Below, piece by piece: positions 1 to 10,323 of a DNA stretch of 64,000 nt. This stretch comes from Serilophus lunatus (lineage: Eukaryota; Chordata; Aves; Passeriformes; Eurylaimidae). Position 1 is the first letter of the stretch; the number at the start of each line of letters is the position of its first letter. Location of the stretch: the NCBI GenBank assembly GCA_013399895.1, contig VXBA01003383.1, positions 75,467-139,466 of the forward strand, given 5' to 3'. The translations under genes were made by a program, and so were the position numbers. The notes under the pieces were generated by a model. It ran no database searches, had not been told where the DNA came from, and was given only the letters and a program-made list of their open reading frames with translations.

Positions 1-1837
1 TCTGTGCTCTTCAGAAGTGGAGGAGGGGCCTAGGATCAGCTCCAGTTTTTCGACTCCCAGGTTAACCCACATCATCTGCACGGACAAACCGCAGAGGGAA
101 ATGAGCCAGGCAACTCTGCAGTGATCCTTCTGGCTGATATATGAGCTGGAGGAGTAGCTATTGAGCAGAGCTGAGTGACAATCATTTTGTTGGTCTCATT
201 GGAATTGCTGTCATATTTAATATTTATCCCACCTCATAAAGAAATGGAAAAAAACAAATCAACAATGAAAAATCTGAGGATGAGAAAAAGGGAGAGAGAT
301 GTCAGATCTGCTGAATCGAAAGGCTTGGGAGATTTCCAAGTGTTTCCCCTAAAGTCTTAACAAATGGACACATTTGTTTTACTGTTAATTAATTTGGAAT
401 ATGAAACGGAAAGGCATTTCCAAGTTAGAAAAGTAATTTTCAACTTAGTTTTTGAATGAGGCATGTGGTGATAAAAAAAATCTACAATTTCTTTTTATCT
501 AGTGTTTTCCCTACAATAAGTGAGATTCAATCTCTATGATAAGGTGAATTCAGGTATATATTGAGGATAGACTTGGTCTTTTCTTGTAAGCAGGCTATTT
601 TACAATGAATTTCCAATGTCAAATACCTTCCAAGAGGTCTTGAAGCCATTGTAGTCTGTTGTCCCTTCCTTTGCAGCATGTTGCCCTTTCCTCTCTGGCA
701 ACGTGGGCCAGACGGGAACTTTCTACGGGCCATCTATGCCATTCTAAAAATGAGCCCTTGTGGCTGGCACTGCAGATTGCTGTCAAATCCCTAGAGAATG
801 GCCACTACACAGCCACTTCTCTGACCTGAGAAGTGACTGCATTTGTAAAGATTGCTGTAGGGACCAGCTTGTGCATACAGAGAAGGGAAGAGCTGCCTTT
901 TGCATGAAAGAGGATGGATTGTCCTGAGCCCAGGGTAAGTCTTGGTGCCTGCAGATGACTGAAAGAGTCTTTCACACAGATTGGAAATGGAGAAATAAGA
1001 CATCCAGATGTGAGGTCAATATCTAACCATTTCCATGTGTGTAGGAGACAAGAAAGGCTGGGGAATCCTTTATTCCTAGCAAAAGTTTGAAGTATTCCTG
1101 TGATGAGAGCATAGAGAGACCTGCTGCTGCGTCAGACACTAACTGCAAAAGTAGCCTGAAGAGCACACCACCAGTGGTTTTTCCCCCCTTAGACCCTTCT
1201 CAGGTGCTCCACACACTGGATGTGCCATGGTTGAGGTTGCAGTGGTCTGTGGGTCTGCTCTGTGATGAGCATCCCAGTGGCCCTGTATGGCTGGCCATTT
1301 CATCCCATGGCACTTCCTCAAGCATGCGAGCAGATGCAACAGCAACATGCTCTCCTAAAACCTGGCATGTGTCACAAGATGTTGAGGGGCCTTTCTGTAG
1401 CCCCAGTCTGTCTTCAGCTGTTAAAATCCAGACTATAATATGCACAACAATGTTCATGTCAAGTTTAAATAAATCAAAATCAGCATCATTTTCATCCTGC
1501 CTGGCTCATGGTAGCGGCAACAAACTAACAAGTACTAACCCCAGAGCTGTGAACATTTTGTTGTTAGCACCACTGGTGATTTATAAGGAAACAAGCAAGA
1601 TGTTTCTTGTGCTGGGCAGACTCAATGCAGAAATAGGAGATAAAACACATCGGTGTTTATCTACTACCAAAGGAAGGGGCTGGGGGGGAAAGGAGATATT
1701 TTTCCTTCGTGGTCATGTGAAAAGGCAAGTTTCACATGGATTTTCACGCAGACCCATAAATCAGTCCATGTTCCCTCTAGAAGTTCATAGTCTTTTGCAA
1801 ACTTCTCAGTGAACCAGGGCTGAGCTTAGAGATTGTA
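1..1837. other. Single-copy DNA, no recognised gene
   Basis: No domain, splice structure or known repeat is recognisable here. The one feature of note is a 241-codon plus-strand open frame at 1087-1812. Its product is rich in Ser, Thr, Pro and Cys, shows no domain, and is overlapped by minus-strand frames (1139-1348, 1200-1457). I treat it as a chance frame and list it under findings because of its length. Confidence 0.6.
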
Positions 1838-1929
1838 AAGAAATCTGAAGCCAAGCAGTGTTCAGCTAATGTCATATTCTGCTAAGAAATCTGAAGCCAA
1901 GCAGTGTTCAGCTAATGTCATATTCTGCT
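1838..1929. repeat. Perfect 46-bp tandem duplication (2 copies)
   Basis: Positions 1838-1883 and 1884-1929 are identical over all 46 bases by direct comparison. The unit begins AAGAAATCTGAAG and ends CATATTCTGCT. The match stops after one further base on the right, so the duplication is clean. Absence of any mismatch points to a recent event such as replication slippage. It lies outside any recognised element. Confidence 0.95.
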
Positions 1930-3402
1930 ATGAACATTTTGCTCAGGTCTAACTAGTACGTTTAGGAGTTTAGACAAGTACAACTGTGTTCTTCAGGAGT
2001 AAAAAAAAAAAATGTTCTGAGAAATCAAATGCACCACACAAAAAGTAATTGCAAAAAATCTTTACTCAAATCAAAATTGTTCCCTGCTCTGTGTTCATTG
2101 TATTACTTGCAAAGGTTTCAGTTAATGTAAGGATCCAGATTTCCCTTCGATCCCTGATTTTTATTTGTTCATGACTTTGCTCCCTCAGGAAACATGGTGG
2201 GCTGGTCTTAGTTGCAGCATGGCTTCCTCATTTTTGCTCAGTAAGTCATAATCGTTTCAGACGTATGTTAGTCAAGCAGTCAGAGGAAAATCTTTTCTCT
2301 CCTCGTTGCAAAATAAAAATAAAATTATAAAATCACCTTGTAAGAACAATTAAAATATGTTAGATCTTGAAAGATATTCCTAAGCTTTCTGTGTTTGCCA
2401 GTGCCCACCTCACATTTCTGGTCTTGTAATTACAGCAGGGAGCACTTTGAAGTAGGAAATGTTTTAAAGGTTTAACTCCATGGTGCATAAAATAAAAAAC
2501 ACAGTCTGTGCCCACAGCTGTGCCCACATCTGAACTTCCAAGGTGGATCGCCATTAGACTGAAGTTCCAGCAGCATTTAGCCAGGCTGGTTCGTAACACC
2601 AGCACAGATGCCCTCAGCACAGTGGAGGTGCACTCCCACTGCACTGCTGGCTCTGCTGCATACGAGCAAGTTGCTGCCTGCCTCCCTGGTGCAGCTGCAG
2701 TGCCTTTGGGAAGGTCTGGGGTAAACCTCATAGCCAGAAATTAACAGAGGGCAGGGAGCCATGTGTGTTTGCAGCTCCGGCATGCCAGATGCTTTGGCCA
2801 GTGCAGCAGGATCACACCTCTAGCTGCTGGCCTCATCCCTTGCCTTCTTGTAGCCCTGGCACTGAGGACATGTGTAGATAAAATGTTGAAATAGTATCAA
2901 AATATTTTCCTCCTTTAGCAAAGCACAGACCTTATCAGCAACAGCCCAAACATACAGCCCTGATCTCCTCCCCTGTCACCAAGGTGAATATCAGTTCTCA
3001 GTTCTGCAAGATGCTGAACAGGGGGTATTGAGACAGATATACAAGGGAAATGGGCAATGCACACCCTGTGCTCCTTCACCAGCTGGGACTCACCAGCCCA
3101 GACTCAAGGAGGCTTTCCTCCCACCTGTCCTTCCTCTACAAAATCCCTTTGGATGCCAGATGAGGATGGGGAGCGAGGTAGTCCTTGGCCCTTCTCTCCT
3201 GGCATCTCTGTTGAGGTGGTGCTTTCGCCTGCTCAGTGTGATGATGGGCGGGTTTCCCCACACCTCCACAAAAGTTGTTTTTGCAAAGGCTGCTTTTCTT
3301 AGCCTGGCATTTAAAAGCAGAAGTTATCAGGGCATAAATCATCCTGTGACTTTTTGAGAAGCGTGTGAGAGGAGATAAAGGCAAGACAGTTTGACAAACC
3401 GT
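1930..3402. other. Single-copy DNA, no recognised gene
   Basis: Nothing codes convincingly. A run of A at about 2000-2013 is the only simple repeat. A somewhat GC-richer stretch at about 2490-2780 holds overlapping open frames on both strands (up to 123 codons, minus, 2360-2731), with no domain seen. Confidence 0.55.
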
Positions 3403-3455
3403 TGGGAAAGGGAGGAGGAGGGAGGGGGCAAGGACGGAGGGAGGGGAGGAGGGAG
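3403..3455 (+). repeat. Purine-rich GGA-type low-complexity tract with G-quadruplex potential
   Basis: The plus strand is almost entirely G and A from 3403 to 3455, with several runs of three to five G separated by one to a few bases. This is a polypurine tract in the sequence itself. Ability to fold as a G-quadruplex or triplex is inferred from base order only. Confidence 0.7.
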
Positions 3456-3458
3456 CCA

Positions 3459-4170
3459 CAGTGCCGACCGATCATGTCATAGGTCAGCCAAAAGGATACA
3501 CATAAGATTGAAGAGCTGTTTCCAAACTTTCTGAGGCTGGCTATGACTACACGTACCCGTTACAGAGCTGGGTGTAATAAATATCGCATACACAGAGAGC
3601 ATTACATCACGTAAAGGGAAAAGCCAGCAGATGAACTCACATCATAAAACCTTGACTTGATATCTAGCCAAGCCCAAGCAGACAACCCCGTTATTACAGA
3701 GTTGACAGAGCTCTGCACATTGCTGTGGCTTCACCCTTCCACTTCCTGCCACCACCAGCACAGTCAACACTTCCTCACTCCCCCTCTGTGCTCCCACAGA
3801 CCTGCCAGCAGCCATCCTGGGCAACTATAGCCAGCCATGTAGTGCAAAACAGCAAATTAAACATTTTGCAAGTTTTGTAAATGTGCTGCTCTATTTCCAG
3901 TACACTTTCTTCACAGCAGCTCCAGTTTGTTTTTCTGGATTTCCTAGTGAATTTATTGACCGTTAATGGCTCTGAGTGACAGAACAAAATTTATAGGCAC
4001 AGGGGGTCTGATTCTTTTTCACATTAAAGCTCTCTTATATCTGTTGGGAAGACCTGAGAGTTTTGAAGTGTGGCCAAATTTTACCAAGCACACAAAATCC
4101 TTTCTACAGCAAAAGGAAGGTTGAGAGTTAATTCTGTGTCTGGTGTCTCTACATGGAATAGCTAATATGG
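3459..4170. other. Single-copy DNA flanking LTR copy A
   Basis: No gene or repeat is recognised. The last five bases (4166-4170, TATGG) are the left target-site duplication of the LTR that follows. Confidence 0.55.
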
Positions 4171-4355
4171 TGTAGTGGTTTAACCCAGGCTCGATGCCAG
4201 GGGCCCACTACAGCCACTCTCTCACCCACCCCTGCAAACAGCAGAGGAGAGAAAATATAACAAAGGGCTTCATGAGTTGAGATAAGGACCATAAAAGATT
4301 CCTCGCTAATCACTGTCACTGGCAAAACAGACTGCACATGGGGATGTTAGTTAAA

Positions 4356-4361
4356 TTTATT
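4356..4361 (-). terminator. AATAAA polyadenylation signal of LTR copy A
   Basis: The minus strand reads AATAAA here, inside a stretch (TTGTTAGTAATAAA) also present in LTR copy B at 35041-35054. Conservation in both copies and its position about four-fifths of the way through the LTR support it as the element's polyadenylation signal. Confidence 0.6.
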
Positions 4362-4769
4362 ACTAACAAGATCAGAGCTTAAGAGTGAGAAATACAGGAG
4401 ACAACTTTCCCCCCTTCCCCTCCTCCTTCATGTTCAACCTTCTCTCCCCCAGCGGTGCAGGGGGACAGTACATGGGGGTCACATTCAGTTGTTGTTCCCT
4501 GCTGCTGCTTAGGGAGAAGTCCTTCCTCTGCATCTTGTGGGGTCCTTCCCATCAGAGACACATCTTCACGAACTGCTCCGGTGTGAGTCTCTCTCACAGG
4601 AGACAGTCCTTCTTGAACTGCTCTGGTGAGATTCCACCCGTGGGCAACAGTTCTTCAGACACTGCTGCCACATGGGTCACATTTCCACAGGGTATAGTCC
4701 TTTGGGTACAGCATGGGTCCCCCACAGGCCACAAGTCCTAGCAGGAGAATCCTGCTCCAGTGTGGGCTC

Positions 4770-4975
4770 CTCTCCCCATGGGCTACAGCTCCCTGCCAGG
4801 ACCTTGCTCCAATATGGGCCTCCCATGGGGTCACAGCCTCATTCCAGCATCCACCTGCTCTGGTGTGGGCTCCTCCACGGGCTGCAGGTGGATCTCTGCA
4901 CTCCTGTGGTCCTCTGTGGGCTGCAGGGGCACAGCTGCTCCACCATGGTCTTCATCATGGGCTGCAGGTGGATCT
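4770..4975 (-). repeat. Degenerate tandem array inside LTR copy A
   Basis: The plus strand repeats a core like GGGCTGCAG preceded by CCAYGG or CTGTGG at about 4777, 4825, 4875, 4914 and 4955. The last three are 39 and 41 bp apart, the same spacing as two intervals in LTR copy B. The repeats are part of the LTR, not a later microsatellite. Confidence 0.75.
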
Positions 4976-5042
4976 CAGCTCTGGTGCTAGGAGCACCTCC
5001 TCCCCCTCCTTCTGCACTGACCTTGGTGTCTGCATTGTTCAC
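4839..5042 (-). other. Short sense open frame in LTR copy A (67 codons, interrupted)
   Basis: The frame begins M-N-N-A-D-T-K-V-S, just downstream of the predicted LTR start site. It shares that amino terminus, and a 14-residue identical segment TTGVQRSTCSPWRS, with the 115-codon frame of copy B at 34386-34733. It ends early at a stop. No family is recognised. The similarity may reflect nucleotide conservation only. Confidence 0.35.
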
Positions 5043-5066
5043 ATGTTCTCATCCTGTTTCTCTCTG

Positions 5067-5154
5067 GTGACCATCTTCATCTAAATTATTATTTTTTTTT
5101 CCCCTTCCTTCTTAAATGTGTTATCACAGAGGTGTTCCTTTAACTACTGATTGG
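5067..5154 (-). promoter_or_regulatory. Predicted core promoter of LTR copy A
   Basis: On the minus strand, in order: CCAAT at 5154-5150, CATTTAAG at 5118-5111 and AAGATGGTCACC at 5078-5067. The TATA-like box to AAGATGG spacing matches that of copy B. The third motif resembles a YY1 site just after the start site. Function is inferred from motif order in two copies. Confidence 0.45.
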
Positions 5155-5302
5155 CCTGGCCTTGGTCAGCAGTGGGCCCAGCCTGGAGCCGTTTGGCATC
5201 AGCTCCGCTGGACATGGAGAAAACTTCCAGCCGCTTCTCGAAGAAGCCTCCCCCTCAGCCCATCCGCTGCTACCAAAACCGGGCCACAGGAAAACCAATA
5301 CA

Positions 5303-6880
5303 TATGGGCAATTCTAGGGAACACTTAACAGGGAAAACTGGAGCATGGCTCAGATCCCAGTACTTCCAGCCTCTTGATAAGGAAGAGAGGCACAGCTCTT
5401 CCCACTAGGGTAGGAAGGCAGCTGCTAGCAAGCCTCTGTCCCACCACACAGCTGCAGGCACTGCATCTTTCAGTCTGGTTTAGCCTCAACATCTTATGGT
5501 GCTGTGACATGGCATTCTCCAGGGGTCTTCTGAACATGGATGAAATATTGGGCTCAGGTTGAGCCAACTTGCCTCCTGGGGCCTTTTCTGTCTAATGTCT
5601 TCATTCTGTCAAAATTATACTTGATCGGATTTCGTTATTGTTGTTTCTAACTTTCACCTCTGCCTCAGCAATTCCATCTGGTAGGTCATATTCCTCTCTC
5701 TGATTGCTTTTTGGATAAAAACATGCTCACTGGGGCCTTCTTGGAATTAGTTTTTCTTTTTATTTCCACTAGCTGCTCAGCTCAACCCTATAGTTTCCCT
5801 GACTTAACACAGACAGGGTCAACCCACCTTTGCCTTCCTGGCAATACATTGGAGTCCCTGTGCTACAACAACCTCATTCCATTTCTAACAATCGCCAAGG
5901 GGGTGTCATTTACAGGGACTTGAACTGAAAAGCACAAGTTTCATGTCATCCTCTTGCATGTGCACTAGTGTAGATATTAAATCAGCAATGATAGGAAAAA
6001 AAAAGTACTGTCTTGGCTAAGTCCCCAGGACATTCTTAGACAACTGATGTACACCTCATTCAACTCTCTGGGTTTGAAATAATTAAAGACCACTTTCATT
6101 CATTTCACTGAGTATCTGGAAACACTTTTTTATTTAGAACTTTATGCCTACCTTGTAAAAACACCATCCTCAATAACCTCCTTTCCACCTACCATAATTA
6201 TAGCAACTTGAACACTAAGGTACAATGACAGGCTGAAACACTACTTGCTACAGCACCACTGCCATTTAGGCTCACTGGCACCCTCATATGTTACAATAAA
6301 ATGGAACAAAAAGATTTCCCATCTCAAAAAGACTGCAAAAAAGCTCATCTTTAAGGTTGTATTACTGGCTTGTTCTTCATATGGTCACAACAATCAAAAG
6401 TCTGGAGCCTTTCTGGAGTGTGTACAGGCAGGGCCGCAATGCAACTCTTCTGCAGTCAAAAAAAGATGACAGATTGGCTTGAATAAAGGAGGACTTGGGC
6501 AATCAACCAGTTAAACAACCAATCAACCAGTGGATGGGTGAACTAGAGATGCTAAACCTAAAATACTTCTTAGAGATTTTAAGAAGGAAGAGGAAACAAA
6601 ATAAAGTAGGAAGTGTTTTAAAGATGTTTTTAGCTAGCTAGCTAGTGTGTGGCAAATGTGTGCCACAGTAGCAGACCCCAGGGAACCAAAACTGTCACCT
6701 GTATGGGAGAGGGAAGAATAGCTAGTAGGACCTGTGCAGCTCTGTACCTCCGTCTGTATGAGCTGAGATTGAGTAAGGCACTGACAAAGTGTCTGGGCAA
6801 TAGGCCTGAACCTCAGGTGAGGAGAAAAGGTCTTCCTGTGGAGATCTTAAAAAGATCCCATTTCTGGTGGGGAAACCTGA
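5303..6880. other. Single-copy DNA, no recognised gene
   Basis: The first five bases are the right target-site duplication of LTR copy A. No gene is recognised beyond that. Minor simple features are two AATCAACCAGT copies 20 bp apart (6501-6511, 6521-6531) and a short TAGC repeat (6631-6645). Confidence 0.55.
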
Positions 6881-6914
6881 TAAAACTTGATAAAAGATAA
6901 AACTTGATAAAAGA
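6881..6914. repeat. 17-bp tandem duplication (2 perfect copies)
   Basis: The unit TAAAACTTGATAAAAGA occurs at 6881-6897 and 6898-6914 without mismatch. It is a small local duplication with no recognised element around it. Confidence 0.9.
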
Positions 6915-9900
6915 GTGGTCTCCCTCTGATCTCTTCTTCTCACCTTGCATTTCTTTCCTCCTTCCTTAATCTTCTCTGCCATGGGTATTCCTGTAGATGT
7001 CATGGGACAAAGGACTATTGCTGACTGTGGCACCAAAGGCTGGGAAGGAAGACTGACCCTCAAATAGAGATATTGGTTTGGAGAAACAACAGCATGCACC
7101 TTCAAACACTTAAAACCTTCTATTCTAACTGAAAAATATTACCTCTCCTCCAGACAGGATGCCAGGTAAATGTAGGGGTTTTTTCAAGCAATAACCTGAA
7201 AAATAGCAGTCCCCAACCCATTTTTTATTTTGCCCAGCTTCTCTTTCCTTGCTTGTACATGTCAATATTTACAAGCTCTACCACTTCTTGGATTATTTAT
7301 TTTCCCTGGTTTATTTCACTCAGTGAAAAATCTCTCCAGCTCTGGACTTGACAGTTTGTTGCTGATATCCATCTTTATTAACTTCACTGCTGCAAAACAA
7401 CAACAACCACCATATATAGTCATAAAAAAAGTCTCACTCAGGATGATGCTTAAATCTAGGGGTGGAGGGAGGAGGCAGGGCAGAATTCTCCAAAAATAGC
7501 CAGGGGTTTTCGCACATACATTTTCATATGGATGTCACTGAAAGTCACTTCTCCCTCCACTTTGTTAGCAGTCAGTAAATCCACTGACAGAGCTGCTGTC
7601 ACCATACCTGAGGGGATGGCAGCGAGGGTGGCTTTTCTCGCCTCCCTGCACACACTTTTTTATGCTTCAGGGCAGGACCGAAAGGGCTCAGAGCTAACAA
7701 GCTCCTCCTCATCCCCAATGAGCTCTGAAATGCCAGAGCCTGGCAGACAGCAACAATCTTTCCAGATCACTTTTAAGTTTGGCCTTTGAATTACAACGAA
7801 CCATACACTTTTAAAATATTCCCTGTAATGTGTAATGCAGGGTGATGGAAAAGGTTTTCTCTCTCCATTAGATAAACTAGTGCTCAGGCCCACCTGCATT
7901 TTGCAGCTCCCCACTGCCAACACCAAAGGGCACTTCAAAATAATCTGAACTTCCGCAAAGGTTCTTTTTAACACTTCCCGTATGGAAATCGTTGCTCTAT
8001 AAGGATATGCCAGAACAACAGGCTGCGCTGATTGGTCTCATCCTCTTCAGCACAAGATCTGTGGACGTGGCTCAAGGAGGGGATTAGCCAGAGCTTTGCT
8101 GCCTTTACACCAAAATGAATCACAGCCCACCCCCATATTACATCTGTCACTCAAAACGTTGGGGCAGTAATTTTTAATTAATCTAGCTAGATCAGGCCCA
8201 TCCCTTCACATTTTCTCTGCCCTGTTTTCAGAGTTAGAGGATAAGCAAGACAATCTGGCATGCACAGACACCTTTAGGCTGGCTCTTTTCATCTCTCTGT
8301 CCAGATTTCACAGAGTAATCTAAAAATAAACAAAGCCTCTAGCCCTGATAGCGACAAAGATAACCTTTCTGCCCTGAGCCGCCTCCCAGCCGTGCAGGGG
8401 TGGGTGCAGCTGGGCAGACAGAGAAGTTAAGGGAGGTGGTGAGAAGCTGGTTGCAGTCTACAGACACCCACTCACAGTCTCCTCAAGATCCAGCAGGTCA
8501 CACTGCAGGGACCAGCCAAGCCCCAAGCGTCACCAAGCATGGCATATCATGAAAGAGTGGCATCAAAGCATTCAGCTGCCTTGATATGAAAAGGGCTCAA
8601 AGACTTGTCTAATCCTAATAAGAGAGACCACCAGATGGACAGCAAGCTGGGATGCTGTAAAACACTCACAGGAACAGCATGATAGTTTGCCAGCACGGGT
8701 CAGCTCTAGCCTTGAGAAAGCAAGCACTCATTTCTCAGTGTGGGCACACCTGAGAGGGGGGGGGCATCTGATTAAATCAGCTGGCATCACACTAAGTCTT
8801 AACTAGCTGGTGAGTCTTTTGTCTCTTGCCCGCTTGTACCTAAACTTTTTTAAAAGTAGCCACATCTCTGGATATAAAAAAACTTTTATGTGAGCTCCTA
8901 TATTACCCCTTCTTAGCAGCATTGTCTGCACTGAGGGACAAAAAAATAAAAGGCCTGTCTTGCACCCCAGCAGCATGGGCTCACGAAGGCTGACAGGTCA
9001 TAGCATAATGTATATCTTTCTACTTCGGCAGACATTCACCCTAAAGGGGTTTCCAAATTTCCTCTGGCCTCTTGTGACAGCCTTGGTTTAATTTTGTCTG
9101 GAACAGGAGATTTATTGCTCTTGAGTCACTGTGGTTCACTTATCTACTCTACATCTTGAACCCAAAGTTCAGGTGGCATTTAGTTATCACCCTTCTTATC
9201 AGTTCACTGTGGGAATACCCTGGTGAGACCCTATTTCTTTCCACTGAATGCCCATCTCTTATCTGACTTTCTCTTTCAGCTGCAGCAATCATTCCAGGGA
9301 GCCCTTTCAAAAGGATGACTGCGGTTGTGTTGGCTGTAGGAGATTAAGAGTATGGGATGGTGAGGTTCACAGCACTCCCAATGCTTCCTCTGAGCATTTC
9401 AGGCATGCTAAAGCCAAAATATTGGAGGGAAAAAAATTCCAAGCTTTCCAATGAAATCAGCTTGATACCCAAGTGCCTGACTCTGCCCCAGTGGCTTTAG
9501 CTCTGGTTTACATCCAAAACTTAGAGAAATGTGTTTTCAACTTCCGATTCAGATGCAGCTGAAATCCCACTAGCATGGTCCATCCTGGGAGCAAGGCTGT
9601 GTCTCCACCTCCTGGGACCTGGCACAAGCCCAGATGGCAGAAGTGCTGTGAGAGAATCTGTTCTTCTGCAGTTCTCATCACTTTGGGCAGAGGTTACTTC
9701 ACGGGAATTGGCATATTTGGACCCAAGTTTAGGCAATTCAAATCAGACTTAAAATCTGTTGCCTCAACCCAATTTGGATCTAACTGTAAATGTCTCTGGA
9801 CAGAGCGTGGGAGATTTTATTCTTTCTGCCTGAGAAAAGCTACTCCAAACACTGCATTGTCAGGTAGCCCATATGTTTGTTTATTTGCCTGCTCACTTCC

Positions 9901-9971
9901 TCAGAACCATTCTGATTAATTTCTTGCTGCATAGTCACATCTGACTTCAGTGACAGATCCTTCCCACCAGC
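6915..9971. other. Single-copy DNA with one candidate conserved block
   Basis: No gene recognised. A nine-G run lies at 8756-8764. The segment 8150-8400 is AT-rich with TTAATTAATCTAGCTAGATC and GATAACC-type cores and no repeat similarity, and is noted under findings as a possible conserved noncoding element. Other open frames here are short and overlapping. Confidence 0.5.
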
Positions 9972-10323
9972 AGCGCTGTTTGAGGACACCTGTAAGCTGT
10001 TCCGTGGGATGCGTGACTGCAGGAGGGGGAGGAAGGGAATGACCTAAAGTTCTTCCCCCTTCGAGGCTGTTAACGACAGCGTAGGTCTGCGGAGGAATTT
10101 TCTGATGAGCTGGAAAGTGTCCTCATGCCTCAGCTTGGAGTCATCCCAGCAGCACGCACCACGCAGGGGGAGGACTGGCTTTGAGTCAGAGCTGCGCACA
10201 GCGGAGCAGCTGCGTGCTGTACGCAGGACCCTGCGTGTCTGTGTGAGCCTGCCGAGGTCACAGCCGTGCACCGTCGCATCATTCACAAAAAGCAGGGCAC
10301 TCGCGGTGGCTGAGGATGCAACG
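9972..10323. promoter_or_regulatory. CpG-dense islet, possible promoter or enhancer
   Basis: I count 21 CpG dinucleotides by hand in about 350 bp, against scattered single CpGs over most of the rest. It is not part of either LTR or any CR1 copy. An AP-1 type TGAGTCA lies at 10182-10188. Retained CpGs in single-copy vertebrate DNA usually mean an unmethylated germline element. No convincing open frame or splice donor starts here, so a promoter of an unannotated noncoding RNA or a distal enhancer are both possible. Confidence 0.45.

Larger units (their letters stand above)
4171..5302 (-). mobile_element. Solo LTR of an avian endogenous retrovirus, copy A (minus-sense)
   Basis: The element is 1,132 bp. 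Read on the plus strand it starts TGTAGTGGTTTAACC and ends CCAATACA, so it has TG...CA termini. It is flanked by exact 5-bp duplications, TATGG at 4166-4170 and 5303-5307. A second copy at 34132-35241 in the opposite orientation shares both ends and the internal order, which defines the limits independently. Transcription sense is taken as minus: on that strand a CCAAT box (5150-5154), a CATTTAAG TATA-like box (5111-5118), an AAGATGG motif (5067-5078) and AATAAA (4356-4361) come in promoter-to-polyA order. No gag, pol or env sequence adjoins it, so it is a solo LTR. The 5-bp duplication fits class III (ERVL-like) elements better than the 6 bp usual for ERVK, and the family resembles the avian TguLTR5 type from memory; both assignments are tentative. 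Confidence 0.9.

Noticed and set aside
2020..2780. Possible mariner-type DNA transposon (AAAAGTAATTGCA near 2041 and a 123-codon frame)
   Set aside because: Only a short word resembles a mariner end. No transposase motif or matching inverted end was found.
4385..5084. Overlapping plus-strand frames of 118-132 codons at 4385-5084
   Set aside because: They lie inside LTR copy A, antisense to its inferred transcription, and arise from stop-poor repeats.
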